In this document: positions 43,286 to 51,904 of the stretch, in pieces | Numbering within the stretch: the stretch's first letter is position 1 | Layout: each line of letters begins with the position of its first letter | Source of the DNA: Bacillus sp. NTK034 | Lineage (GTDB): Bacteria > Bacillota > Bacilli > Bacillales > Cytobacillaceae | Assembly: GCF_017303275.1 (NCBI RefSeq) | Contig: NZ_JAFKOJ010000001.1 | Coordinates: 1-64,000, forward strand | Length of the DNA: 64,000 bases | Direction of reading: 5' to 3' | Notes under the pieces: model-generated | Told to the model about the DNA's origin: nothing | The model's database searches: none | Seen by the model: only the letters and a program-made list of their open reading frames with translations | Position numbers and translations under genes: made by a program

Positions 43286-45553
43286 ATGCCATCTGAATTC
43301 GAACACCCCGATTTTCAGCAGGAAATTCAGCGGCTGGAATTTACGAAACGTTATATTGATGTCGTAATTAAAACATCAGAATCCAGCAAAGATAAATTTC
43401 AGGAGAATATGAAAGAAGCTTTCGAAGACGTTGATTGGCTTGAATCAAGTTTAAGTTACTCTTCTTTACTGACAAATGCCCGTTTTTTTGAGATGTCCAA
43501 AGATGAATTAAAACAATTGAAAAAAGCACGGAAAAAGCCTTATTTCGCCAGAATAGATTTCCTAAGGGAAGATTTAAATGAAAAAGAGATTTTATACATA
43601 GGCAAAACTTCATTGTATTCAAGGGAGAACCAGGAGCAGATTATTGTTGACTGGCGATCTCCGATAGCCAATTTATACTATGAAGGCAGGCTGGGTAAGG
43701 TTCAATACCATTCCTATGAAGAAAGCTTTACAGGCCATCTCTCATTGAAACGGCAATATATGATTGAAGACGGGGTTCTGGATGAGATCCGGGATATAGA
43801 CCTCACGACTACAGATGAATTACTTCAGGAATCACTGTCTAAAAGCTCAAGCAACCGCCTCACAGACATTATTTCAACCATACAGGAAGAACAGAACAAA
43901 ATAATACGTGCTGATTTGAATAAGCCCATTATTGTTCAGGGGGCAGCAGGCAGCGGCAAGACAACAATTGCCCTGCACAGGATAAGTTATTTCATTTACC
44001 AGTACAAAGAAAATTTTGCGCCTGAACAGCTTATGATTCTGGCACCGAGCAGGCTATTCATTGATTATATTTCAGAAGCTCTTCCAGAGCTTGGGGTAGA
44101 AAGAGTCCGCCAGACTACCTACCAGGAATTTGTGCTGGCATGTCTTGGTGAAAAACTTAAAATGGATGATGACAGTAAATTGGTGAATTTGCTCGAAGGC
44201 CATGGCAGTGAAGAAGCAAACCTTGCAGCCTGGGCATCTTCCATTAAAGGATCGCCTGTTTTTCAGGTAATCCTCGCCAATTACCTAAAAGAAATTTATA
44301 ATAGCTTTTGCCCAAGTGATGATTTTATGGTAGATAAATTCAGGCTGTTCAGCCATAAGAAGTTCTTCCAGCTTTTTTTGGTGGATTACAATTATCTCCC
44401 TCTTTATCGAAGGCTGGAAAAATTAAAGGCTGTGCTTCAAAACGATCTTGCTAAGAAAAAGAAAAATATCATAAAGAAAATGGAAGCGTATTATGACGTG
44501 AGGATCGAAAGGGCACTTTACAGAGGGAAAGACCCTGAAAAAAGAAGGCAATATGTTTCAGATGCGCTTGATAAAAAAGCAGCCAGACTGGAAGAATTAA
44601 AGAAAAGCTTCAGAACTGCTGTGCCAAAATACATGAAACAATTTCCGAAAAAAAGCCTGGTCCGTTACTATAAAGACCTGTTTGAAGACTCCATCCGTCT
44701 TTCAAGATTATCAGGCGGGAAATTGCCTGTAAGAGATGCAGAACTGCTATGTGAATATTGCCGGAAGTTGTTCAGAAAAAAAGTTTATGAGAGAGAAGAC
44801 TTAGCTTTAATGCTTTACCTGCAGGAAAGCCTTTTTGGCATTCCTAAAGAGCTGAAGGCAAAAAATATCGTCATTGATGAAGCACAGGATTACAGCTTTA
44901 TGGAGCTCCTCTCTTTAAAGAAGTCACTTGATACGGATATGTTCACATTAGTGGGTGATCTTGCACAGGGAATTCATTCTTACAGGGGATTAACAAGCTG
45001 GCAGGAGGTTCTAGACTTTATTTTTCCGCGTGCAACATATACAGAGCTTCAAAAAAGCTATCGTACTACAGTGGAAATCATGGAAAAGGCAAATGAATTG
45101 CTCAAGCTTCTTCCCTATTCATTCCCCGAAGTGGAGCCGGTTGTCCGCCATGGGAAAAGTCCTGAATTTATCAAGAGAGAGAATGGCCATGGGCTTGTAC
45201 AGCAGCTTGAGGAACAGGTAATTTCATTAAAAAAAGAAAATTATAAAACGTTTGCAGTGATCGGGAAAACGATGAAAGACTGCCTGCTCATTCATGGCCT
45301 TTTTGAAGAGCATGCCAAACTCCCTTTTAAACTGCTGCAGGAGCAGGAAAGTATACCAAAGGATGAGATCGTCATCGTACCTTCCTACTTGGCAAAGGGC
45401 CTCGAATTTGATGCGGTCATGATTCTGTCACTTGAAGAAGAATTTTCCAAAGAATATGAATTGGATATTAAGCTTCTTTATGTTGCCATGACAAGGCCTC
45501 TGCATCGATTATATTTCTATGGACTGGAAAAAAACAATTTTATTATAGGATAG
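43286..45553 (+). CDS. helD: RNA polymerase recycling motor HelD
   Basis: 755 residues. HelD removes RNA polymerase from stalled or terminated complexes in an ATP-dependent way. The N-terminal coiled-coil arm (about 5-75) and secondary-channel insert precede a UvrD-like SF1 core: Walker A QGAAGSGKTTIALHR (about residue 219), Walker B NIVIDEAQDYS and LQKSYRTTVEIM, then KGLEFDAVMI and LYVAMTRP. RBS GAAAGGAG. A terminator follows. B. subtilis HelD (YvgS) is of the same length. Confidence 0.94.
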   Translation: MPSEFEHPDFQQEIQRLEFTKRYIDVVIKTSESSKDKFQENMKEAFEDVDWLESSLSYSSLLTNARFFEMSKDELKQLKKARKKPYFARIDFLREDLNEKEILYIGKTSLYSRENQEQIIVDWRSPIANLYYEGRLGKVQYHSYEESFTGHLSLKRQYMIEDGVLDEIRDIDLTTTDELLQESLSKSSSNRLTDIISTIQEEQNKIIRADLNKPIIVQGAAGSGKTTIALHRISYFIYQYKENFAPEQLMILAPSRLFIDYISEALPELGVERVRQTTYQEFVLACLGEKLKMDDDSKLVNLLEGHGSEEANLAAWASSIKGSPVFQVILANYLKEIYNSFCPSDDFMVDKFRLFSHKKFFQLFLVDYNYLPLYRRLEKLKAVLQNDLAKKKKNIIKKMEAYYDVRIERALYRGKDPEKRRQYVSDALDKKAARLEELKKSFRTAVPKYMKQFPKKSLVRYYKDLFEDSIRLSRLSGGKLPVRDAELLCEYCRKLFRKKVYEREDLALMLYLQESLFGIPKELKAKNIVIDEAQDYSFMELLSLKKSLDTDMFTLVGDLAQGIHSYRGLTSWQEVLDFIFPRATYTELQKSYRTTVEIMEKANELLKLLPYSFPEVEPVVRHGKSPEFIKRENGHGLVQQLEEQVISLKKENYKTFAVIGKTMKDCLLIHGLFEEHAKLPFKLLQEQESIPKDEIVIVPSYLAKGLEFDAVMILSLEEEFSKEYELDIKLLYVAMTRPLHRLYFYGLEKNNFIIG

Positions 45554-45558
45554 TACTT

Positions 45559-45592
45559 TTAGCAGCTGATTTTTCAGGCTGCTTTTTTTTGA
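45559..45592 (+). terminator. Terminator after helD
   Basis: AGCAGC-TGATTTTTCAG-GCTGCT followed by seven T. Confidence 0.75.
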
Positions 45593-45733
45593 TTAGATTG
45601 CTTCGTAATTCAAAAAAAAATTTATAGTCCATTGTTTAGGACATTTTTTCTCCGGGAAAATCAATCTTACATATGAAGGGATGGCGAAAAACCGCGATAT
45701 CACAATCCCGGCATTTGCCGTTTATATAGATCG

Positions 45734-45766
45734 GCGATTGCATCCCAGGGCAATCGCTTTTGTTTT
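45734..45766 (+). other. Terminator-like hairpin upstream of aldo/keto reductase
   Basis: GCGATTG-CATCCCAGGG-CAATCGC followed by TTTTGTTTT in the 288-base helD-yvgN gap. It follows no gene, so it could belong to a short transcript or a leader with attenuation. No known riboswitch was recognised. Confidence 0.4.
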
Positions 45767-45841
45767 GGCAGTGTAAAGAGTAGGTCTCCTTTTCATGCAA
45801 ATGGTAAAATGAAGTAAAAACATAAAGGAGATGATTTCATC

Positions 45842-46669
45842 TTGAAGGATATCAGGAGCACTTTAACATTGCATAATGGAGTTGAAATGCCCCAATTCGG
45901 GCTGGGAGTATATAAAGTAGAAGAGGGCCAGCAGGTTGAAGACACGGTGAAAAATGCAATAAACATAGGCTACAGACTAATTGATACCGCTGCCTTTTAT
46001 GACAATGAAGAGGGTGTTGGAAGGGCAATAAAAGAAAGCGGTGTTCCCAGGGAAGATCTTTTCATAACGACAAAGGTGTGGAATACGGAACAGGGATATG
46101 AGCAAACTTTAGGTGCCTTTGATAAGAGTTTAATGAAATTGGGTTTAGAGTACATCGATTTATATCTAATCCATTGGCCAGTTAAGGAGAAATACCTGGA
46201 AACCTGGCGAGCGCTTGAAAAGCTTTATAGGGATGGAAAGGTAAGAGCCATCGGCGTGAGCAATTTTCAAATTCATCATTTAAAGGACATAATGGAAAAC
46301 TCAGGTGAAAAGCCTGCAGTCAATCAGGTTGAGCTTCATCCTCTGCTATCTCAGGAAGAAATAAGGGTATTTTGTGATGAGCACAATATAAAAGTGGAGG
46401 CCTGGTCTCCAATTGCAAGGGGCAGAGTGCTGGAGGACCCTGCAATAAAAGAAATTGCCGAACATCACAGCAAATCATCAGCCCAAGTTATATTAAGGTG
46501 GCATCTCCAAAATGGTATTATCGTAATACCCAAATCAGTTAAAGAAGAACGATTAAGGGAAAATGCAAATATTTTTGATTTTGAATTAACGGAAGAAGAT
46601 ATGAGACAAATGAATACATTAAATAAAAATCAGCGATTTGGGGCCGACCCGGACAAATTTGATTTTTAA
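45842..46669 (+). CDS. yvgN: Aldo/keto reductase, YvgN-like
   Basis: 275-residue NADPH-dependent reductase close to B. subtilis YvgN, which reduces glyoxal and methylglyoxal. Active-site residues appear in DTAAFYDNEEGVG (Asp, Tyr), FITTKVW (Lys) and LYLIHWP (His); GVSNFQIHHL and IPKSVKEERLREN form the cofactor end. It starts at TTG 45842, with AAAGGAG 11 bases upstream, since the ATG at 45829 is stopped after four codons. In B. subtilis yvgN lies near helD (yvgS), as here. Confidence 0.9.
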   Translation: MKDIRSTLTLHNGVEMPQFGLGVYKVEEGQQVEDTVKNAINIGYRLIDTAAFYDNEEGVGRAIKESGVPREDLFITTKVWNTEQGYEQTLGAFDKSLMKLGLEYIDLYLIHWPVKEKYLETWRALEKLYRDGKVRAIGVSNFQIHHLKDIMENSGEKPAVNQVELHPLLSQEEIRVFCDEHNIKVEAWSPIARGRVLEDPAIKEIAEHHSKSSAQVILRWHLQNGIIVIPKSVKEERLRENANIFDFELTEEDMRQMNTLNKNQRFGADPDKFDF

Positions 46670-46678
46670 TTAAGCTAT

Positions 46679-46708
46679 TTAAAAGCATCCTAAGGGGTGC
46701 TTTTTTTA
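46679..46708 (+). terminator. Terminator after the aldo/keto reductase
   Basis: AAAAGCATCC-TAAG-GGGTGCTTTTTTT hairpin. Confidence 0.7.
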
Positions 46709-46746
46709 TATAAAATTTTTCCAGAAGAATAGTTTTTTATTTTTTG

Positions 46747-46771
46747 GTTTTAGATAGTGAATCCTGGGTAA
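46747..46771 (+). promoter_or_regulatory. Sigma-B-like promoter of ywzA-like gene
   Basis: GTTTTA (46747-46752), 13-base spacer, GGGTAA (46766-46771), close to GTTTAA-N13/15-GGGTAT. B. subtilis ywzA is sigma-B dependent. Confidence 0.6.
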
Positions 46772-46876
46772 TTTAATTGTACAAGCAGATAAGATCACCA
46801 AAAGCTGCGCAGCTGCTGAATGAAATTCTTAATCTGAACAGAAACTAAATTAAATCAAAACGAGGAGTGATTTTCA

Positions 46877-47137
46877 ATGTTAAGCTTTTTATGGGCATTA
46901 ATTATAGGTGGTATCATTGGTTGGTTAGCAGGTATGATTGTGGGAAGAGATATTCCAGGAGGCGTAATTGGTAACATCATCGCTGGTTTCATTGGTGCAT
47001 GGTTAGGTTCATTAATTCTTGGTGATTGGGGTCCAGTAGTAGCTGACTTTGCTATTATTCCTGCTTTAATTGGTGCTATCGTGCTTGTATTCATTGTAGG
47101 CTTCATTATGAAGGCTATGCGCAAATCTCATGACTAA
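46877..47137 (+). CDS. ywzA: GlsB/YeaQ/YmgE-family stress membrane protein
   Basis: 86 residues with three hydrophobic segments and the Gly-rich helix-packing motif GGIIGWLAGMIVGRD, later IIAGFIGAWLGSLI. Small inner-membrane stress proteins of unknown mechanism; the Bacillus homologue YwzA is in the sigma-B regulon. RBS GAGGAG. The gene ID as ywzA is from family and promoter, not synteny. Confidence 0.85.
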   Translation: MLSFLWALIIGGIIGWLAGMIVGRDIPGGVIGNIIAGFIGAWLGSLILGDWGPVVADFAIIPALIGAIVLVFIVGFIMKAMRKSHD

Positions 47138-47148
47138 TAGAATCATCT

Positions 47149-47179
47149 GAAAGAAGTCCTATATGGGGCTTCTTTTTTT
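47149..47179 (+). terminator. Terminator after ywzA-like gene
   Basis: AAGAAGTCC-TATAT-GGGGCTTCTTTTTTT hairpin. Confidence 0.65.
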
Positions 47180-47216
47180 GAGCTGATAGCCACAACTTCT
47201 TTGTTTTAGTGAATTA

Positions 47217-47244
47217 AAAGCTGCCCCTGAAAGGGCAGCTTAAA
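47217..47244 (-). terminator. Terminator of yhcT
   Basis: AAGCTGCCC-CTGAAA-GGGCAGCTT, just beyond the minus-strand stop. Confidence 0.75.
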
Positions 47245-47250
47245 TCGTTA

Positions 47251-48171
47251 TTAAAAGGCATACGGATCAATTCCCTTAAAAACCTCATGATCATCTAAAA
47301 AAGGTGCATGACAGACTATAGTTTCCTCTAAGAAAGGGTGTGGAATCTCAAGTTTTACGGCGTGCAGTGCCTGCCGGGGAAAAGCCGGTTTCCCGCCATA
47401 TAAAATATCCCCTGCTAGAGGATGTCCGATATAGCTGAGATGAACACGGATCTGATGTGTTCTGCCTGTATCCAGCTGGCACTTAATAAGTGAAAGATTT
47501 AGCTTAGGAAAGTACTCGATCAGTTCATAGTTTGTGACAGCAGGCTGGCCGCTGGGAGATACTCTTCTTCTGGTTGGATGATGCCTGTCCCGCCCAATTG
47601 GCTCGCTGATGGTTCCTTTGATCTTTGAAACCCTGCCATGAACCAATGCTAAATATGTACGTTTTATTTTTCTGTCTTCCAGTTCTTTATCCAGGATTGC
47701 TCCTGCCAAGGCATGTTTGGCAAACAAAATGGCACCGGTCGTATCTCGATCCAGGCGATGAATATGTTTTATGCTTCTGCATTCGCCCTGCATCTGTATA
47801 TGAAAGGCAGCAGCGTTTGCTAATGTATTATTTTGCTCTGGAGAATTAGGATGCGTGTCCATGCCTGCAGGCTTATTCAAAACAAGTAAATGATCATCTT
47901 CAAAGAGTACTTCGATGTCATAATAATAGGGTAGAATGCCTATATTTTCCTCTTCAAAGAAGTGGAATTTTAATTTAGTCCCTGCATTTAGCGGCTTTGT
48001 CCAATTGGCAGGTTCATCATTGATTAATACCTGCTTGTTCATCCTCATATTGTGTGTCTGTTTTTTGGGTGCTCCCCATAATGTCCGGACTATATATTGG
48101 ACGGTATATCCTTGCCATTTAACAGGCACCTCTATTTCACACCATTCGCCAAACCTTTGTATTTTTACCAT
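47251..48171 (-). CDS. yhcT: RluA-family pseudouridine synthase
   Basis: 306 residues. An S4-like N-terminal segment (about 10-75) precedes the synthase domain with the catalytic-Asp motif HRLDRDTTGAILFAK (about residue 135-150), then TRRRVSPSGQPAVTNYE and QLDTGRTHQIRVHLSYIGHP. It isomerises uridines in rRNA or tRNA; the exact site is unknown. Next to yhcU, as in B. subtilis. Confidence 0.93.
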   Translation of the reverse strand: MVKIQRFGEWCEIEVPVKWQGYTVQYIVRTLWGAPKKQTHNMRMNKQVLINDEPANWTKPLNAGTKLKFHFFEEENIGILPYYYDIEVLFEDDHLLVLNKPAGMDTHPNSPEQNNTLANAAAFHIQMQGECRSIKHIHRLDRDTTGAILFAKHALAGAILDKELEDRKIKRTYLALVHGRVSKIKGTISEPIGRDRHHPTRRRVSPSGQPAVTNYELIEYFPKLNLSLIKCQLDTGRTHQIRVHLSYIGHPLAGDILYGGKPAFPRQALHAVKLEIPHPFLEETIVCHAPFLDDHEVFKGIDPYAF

Positions 48172-48397
48172 AAATTACTCCTATCCTGATTGAATAATCG
48201 TGACTTTCATACATATAAATTAATTACAATAATATATTAGCCTTTAAAAACAGCTGATAAAAGGAATAGGTGTTTACAAAATATTATTGTAATATTTAAT
48301 AACACCTTTTATTTTGCTGAAAATGGAGTTAATATAGAACTTTAGAACCAATTATAAAGCATTAAACCTGTGCCATCTATTTCCTCAGGAGGAATAA

Positions 48398-48466
48398 ATG
48401 TCAACAAATCCCTTCTCCATGGGTATAATTACCACCCTAAAGGGCTTTCAGAATATGATATTCTAA
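48398..48466 (+). CDS. Possible 22-residue leader ORF before yhcU
   Basis: MSTNPFSMGIITTLKGFQNM plus IF, with an excellent RBS (CAGGAGG, five bases before the ATG). It ends 47 bases before yhcU. The frame may be a real small peptide or an accidental start. Just upstream (48268-48305) a GGTGTT ... AACACC hairpin of AT-rich sequence is seen. The remaining 48172-48513 gap holds no gene. Confidence 0.35.
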   Translation: MSTNPFSMGIITTLKGFQNMIF

Positions 48467-48513
48467 ATTATATATTACGAACTGATTACAAGGATTACAA
48501 AGGTGGGTTATCA

Positions 48514-48912
48514 GTGAAAGTTGTATTTGCATCAACTCCTGATCAGGAACAAAAAATTCAAGAGTTAATTAGAAAATTCTATTCAAATGTGTTTCCTCTT
48601 TATTTCACAGATGATGACATAAGAGAATTTGAACAGCAGAAGATTTTACATACTTCTACACGGCACTTTGAATACTTCGGAACATTAAAGGAGGCTTACC
48701 AGGTTATAGCAGGGCTGCAGACGCTAATGGCTATTCTGGAATCCCGGCAAATGAATGACAAATATGAGATGATTTTCGTCAAAAATGTTCAAATACTTCA
48801 AGAATTCGGTTTGTCATTCCCATTTGACTACAGTCATTTTTGCGGAGAAAGGATGCCGCGGAATAGTTTGTTCAGTGTCTATGCCAAAGCCGCAAATGAA
48901 ATGCTTGTATAA
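48514..48912 (+). CDS. yhcU: YhcU-family protein (DUF5365)
   Basis: 132 residues, close to B. subtilis YhcU in length and neighbours (yhcT on one side, yhcX further on). It begins VKVVFASTPDQEQKIQELI and contains FPLYFTDDDIREFEQQKI; no catalytic motif is visible. GTG 48514 is chosen because AAGGTGGG lies six bases upstream, and a longer frame back to 48370 lacks one. Cytoplasmic, function unknown. Confidence 0.75.
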   Translation: MKVVFASTPDQEQKIQELIRKFYSNVFPLYFTDDDIREFEQQKILHTSTRHFEYFGTLKEAYQVIAGLQTLMAILESRQMNDKYEMIFVKNVQILQEFGLSFPFDYSHFCGERMPRNSLFSVYAKAANEMLV

Positions 48913-48951
48913 AAAAACGCCTGCAGCTGACTGAGCCGCAGGCGTTTTTGG
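48911..48951. terminator. Bidirectional terminator between yhcU and the thiol-disulfide gene
   Basis: AACGCCTGCAG ... CCGCAGGCGTT hairpin with A/T-runs at both ends. Confidence 0.85.
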
Positions 48952-49422
48952 TTATTTCGAATTCTCATTAAACCATTGTTCAAAGACTTCTTTTTCCTGG
49001 TAACCAGTAATTCTGTTAACCTCCTTGCCGTCTTTGAATTGAACAATTGTTGGAGTCTCCTTAATTCCATAATTATCCCAGCCGTCTTCAAATTCAAGCA
49101 GGTTGAATTGAACCAGGTCGATGCCCATATCTTCTGTGAGAGGAGACACAATAGGAGTTGTCCTCTGGCAATGAGGGCATGTCGGGCTATAAAAATACAC
49201 AGTTACATCTTCATTTTCATTTAACTTTTTGTCCAATTCCTCAGGAAGAATCAAATTTTGATAATTTGGGTCTTCAAGCTGTTTGACTGTTTCAGGATGA
49301 AGTGAATCCTTTTCATATGGATTATCCCCTGACACTTTTTCTTCATTTTGCATTTTAGTTAAGATTCCAACAGCTGCGAATAACACAACGATAATGGCAA
49401 GGAAAATGATGACCTTTTTCAT
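48952..49422 (-). CDS. Membrane-anchored thioredoxin-like protein
   Basis: 156 residues. An N-terminal membrane anchor (KKVIIFLAIIVVLFAAVGIL) and a thioredoxin fold outside the membrane with the active site SPTCPHCQR (about residue 85) and cis-Pro in IKETPTIVQF. It probably forms or transfers disulfides with the membrane protein BdbC. Its ATG overlaps the bdbC stop (TAATG), and AAGGAGG lies within bdbC, so they are coupled. Confidence 0.88.
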   Translation of the reverse strand: MKKVIIFLAIIVVLFAAVGILTKMQNEEKVSGDNPYEKDSLHPETVKQLEDPNYQNLILPEELDKKLNENEDVTVYFYSPTCPHCQRTTPIVSPLTEDMGIDLVQFNLLEFEDGWDNYGIKETPTIVQFKDGKEVNRITGYQEKEVFEQWFNENSK

Positions 49423-49862
49423 TAAACTGCTACCTCCTTGGTTTTCTTCCAGACAAGATAACTGCATGTAAGAATAATAATAAAAGCTGTCAATGCTAAA
49501 AACGGAATTGTGATGAATCCAAGCCAATTTATATATTGCCCTGTACAGGGAACTCTCCCGCATGCTGCAGCATGGTCTGCCATAAATGAAATTTTCTGGA
49601 TGGAATAGTGGTATATCGATATTCCTGCTCCAACTGCAGATAGCACCATTGTATAAAGGCTGATGCGATAATCTTTCTTAATAACAGCCAAGCCTAATAT
49701 AACAGCAAATGGGTACATGACAATTCTTTGATACCAGCAAAGCTCGCAAGGCTCGTATTGCCTGATTTCCGAAAAATAAAGGCTGCCGAACAGGGCCAGA
49801 ATTGATGCTGCCCAGGCAATAAACAGCAAATTCTCCCGTCGGTCTGTTTGTGTTTTCTCCAT
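49422..49862 (-). CDS. bdbC: Disulfide bond formation protein BdbC (DsbB-like)
   Basis: 146 residues, four membrane helices. Quinone-linked oxidase that reoxidises the extracytoplasmic thioredoxin-like protein. The two catalytic pairs are CELCWYQR (about 40-43) and CGRVPC (about 101-106). The operon partner is the thiol-disulfide protein just downstream. RBS AAGGAG. Confidence 0.93.
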   Translation of the reverse strand: MEKTQTDRRENLLFIAWAASILALFGSLYFSEIRQYEPCELCWYQRIVMYPFAVILGLAVIKKDYRISLYTMVLSAVGAGISIYHYSIQKISFMADHAAACGRVPCTGQYINWLGFITIPFLALTAFIIILTCSYLVWKKTKEVAV

Positions 49863-50094
49863 AATAATCTCCTTATTAATATGTACTCTAAAATTATAAA
49901 GCTATTGGACATGCCTTGTAAATTAACATGTTCAAACGACCATCAGAAATAGGGCAATTGTAATATTGAAATGGTATTAGCATCATTACGGAAATTAAAA
50001 GAAGACATTCAGCCCCTTTATAGAAATATATATAAAGGAAAAGACGCAAGATAAGCATAAGGGGGAAATTGGCTGAGAAAATTCAGAGGGTGTT

Positions 50095-50211
50095 ATGAAT
50101 ACAGTAAATAAGGGAAAAGACCTGTATATCACTGGAGAGGATGAACTTTTTATCAGCCCCCAGGATAATTATTATTTCCAAAAGGAGTGCACCACCATTG
50201 ACAAAGCTTGA
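50095..50211 (+). CDS. Possible 38-residue ORF overlapping the yhcX start
   Basis: MNTVNKGKDLYITGEDELFI, then SPQDNYYFQKECTTIDKA. AGAGGG lies only four bases from the ATG. It ends 14 bases into yhcX, which would allow translational coupling. No family recognised. Confidence 0.3.
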   Translation: MNTVNKGKDLYITGEDELFISPQDNYYFQKECTTIDKA

Positions 50212-51736
50212 TTTAAAGAAGTTTGAGAAAAAAATGATTATCAGAAATACACGGCATTCAGATATAGATCATATCATTGCACTTCAGGAGCTCTGTTTCC
50301 CCGGCATGATACCCTGGAAGAAGGATCAGCTTGAAAGCCATCTGGATATTTTCCCAGAAGGCCAGTTTGTTGCAGAATATGATGGGGAAATCATTGGTTC
50401 GTGTTCGAGCCTTATAATCAATTTTGATGAGTATGATGATCGTCATTCCTGGGATGATGTAACAGATAAAGGATACATAACGAACCATAATCCGGAAGGC
50501 TATAACCTTTATGGGATAGAAGTCATGGTTCATCCGGATTACCGCAGAATGAAAATTGGCCATCGCCTGTATGAGGAGAGAAAAGAGCTTGTCAGATCTT
50601 TAAATTTAAAAAGTATCATCATAGGGGGGCGCATTCCGAATTATCATAAATACGCGAAAGAAATGAACCCCCGTGAGTATGTGAACGAGGTCTCTCTTCA
50701 TAAAATCTATGACCCGGTATTATCCTTTCAGCTCCTGAATGGATTTACTCTGATGAGGATTAACCCGAACTATTTGCCTGATGATGTTCAGTCAAATAAA
50801 TATGCAACGCTGATGGAATGGAATAATGTTGATTACAGGCCAATGACTAAGCGTTTTTATAAAACAAGCTACCCGGTCCGTATATGTGTGGTGCAATATT
50901 TAATGCGGCAGATTAAATCCTTCGATGAATTTGCCCATCAGGTGGAATACTTTACAGATGTTGCTTCTGATTCCGGTTCTGACTTTGCTGTATTTCCCGA
51001 GCTATTTACCACCCAGTTAATGTCATTTCTGGACGAACGGTCACCAAGCCTTGCGGTCAGGAAGCTGACGGAATACACTGAGCAATATATCGAGTTATTT
51101 ACGGATTTGGCAGTCAGGTATAATATCAATATAATTGGCGGTTCTCATTTTGTTAAAGAAGATGATGATGAGATTTATAATATTGCTTATCTTTTCCGCC
51201 GCGATGGGACGATTGAAAAGCAGTATAAGCTCCATATTACGCCAAATGAGCGCAAATGGTGGGGAATCAGCCGCGGGGACGAAGTGAAAGTATTTGATAC
51301 GGATTGCGGAAAAATAGCCATCCAAATTTGCTATGATATCGAATTCCCTGAGCTGGCGAGAATTGCCACTGATAAAGGTGCAAAAATTATATTTACACCT
51401 TTTTGTACTGAAGATCGCCAAGGATATTTGCGGGTGCGCTATTGTGCTCAGGCCCGCGCTGTTGAAAATCAGATATACACGGTAATTTCAGGAACGGTGG
51501 GCAATCTTCCGCAAACTGAGAATATGGATATTCAGTATGCACAGTCTGCCATATTTGCACCATCTGATTTTGAGTTTGCAAGGGATGGCATTGTGGGAGA
51601 GACCAATCCAAATATTGAAATGGTCCTGATTGGTGATGTTGATCTGGAAATTCTCCGCCGGCAAAGACAGGATGGCACAGTGCGCCAGCTAAAAGACCGC
51701 AGGCATGATATTTACAGCATTAAATATAAGAAGTAA
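50198..51736 (+). CDS. yhcX: YhcX: GNAT acetyltransferase fused to carbon-nitrogen hydrolase
   Basis: 512 residues, close to B. subtilis YhcX (513). N-terminal GNAT domain (about 12-170; GIEVMVHPDYRRMKIGHRLY is the acetyl-CoA loop) and C-terminal nitrilase domain (about 225-490) with the Glu-Lys-Cys triad in VFPELFTTQ, PNERKWWG and QICYDIEFPE. Probably an amidase acting on a small metabolite that is also acetylated. TTG 50198 follows AAAGGAGTG. A terminator follows. Confidence 0.92.
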   Translation: MTKLDLKKFEKKMIIRNTRHSDIDHIIALQELCFPGMIPWKKDQLESHLDIFPEGQFVAEYDGEIIGSCSSLIINFDEYDDRHSWDDVTDKGYITNHNPEGYNLYGIEVMVHPDYRRMKIGHRLYEERKELVRSLNLKSIIIGGRIPNYHKYAKEMNPREYVNEVSLHKIYDPVLSFQLLNGFTLMRINPNYLPDDVQSNKYATLMEWNNVDYRPMTKRFYKTSYPVRICVVQYLMRQIKSFDEFAHQVEYFTDVASDSGSDFAVFPELFTTQLMSFLDERSPSLAVRKLTEYTEQYIELFTDLAVRYNINIIGGSHFVKEDDDEIYNIAYLFRRDGTIEKQYKLHITPNERKWWGISRGDEVKVFDTDCGKIAIQICYDIEFPELARIATDKGAKIIFTPFCTEDRQGYLRVRYCAQARAVENQIYTVISGTVGNLPQTENMDIQYAQSAIFAPSDFEFARDGIVGETNPNIEMVLIGDVDLEILRRQRQDGTVRQLKDRRHDIYSIKYKK

Positions 51737-51749
51737 TATATAGTTGCAG

Positions 51750-51784
51750 ATTGAGCGCCTTTCACCTGGCGCTCAATGCTTTTC
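51750..51784 (+). terminator. Terminator after yhcX
   Basis: ATTGAGCGCC-TTTCACCT-GGCGCTCAAT followed by GCTTTTC. Confidence 0.8.
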
Positions 51785-51904
51785 AGCGGAAGCATACATA
51801 ATTTTAGGGTGAATTTTGTCAAAAAAACTCGGATGTTTTTAAGAGGGAAAATCGCCTGGAACTCGAAAAGGAATATGAAGAAGCTTTTTTTAGGAGGTCA
51901 TACG

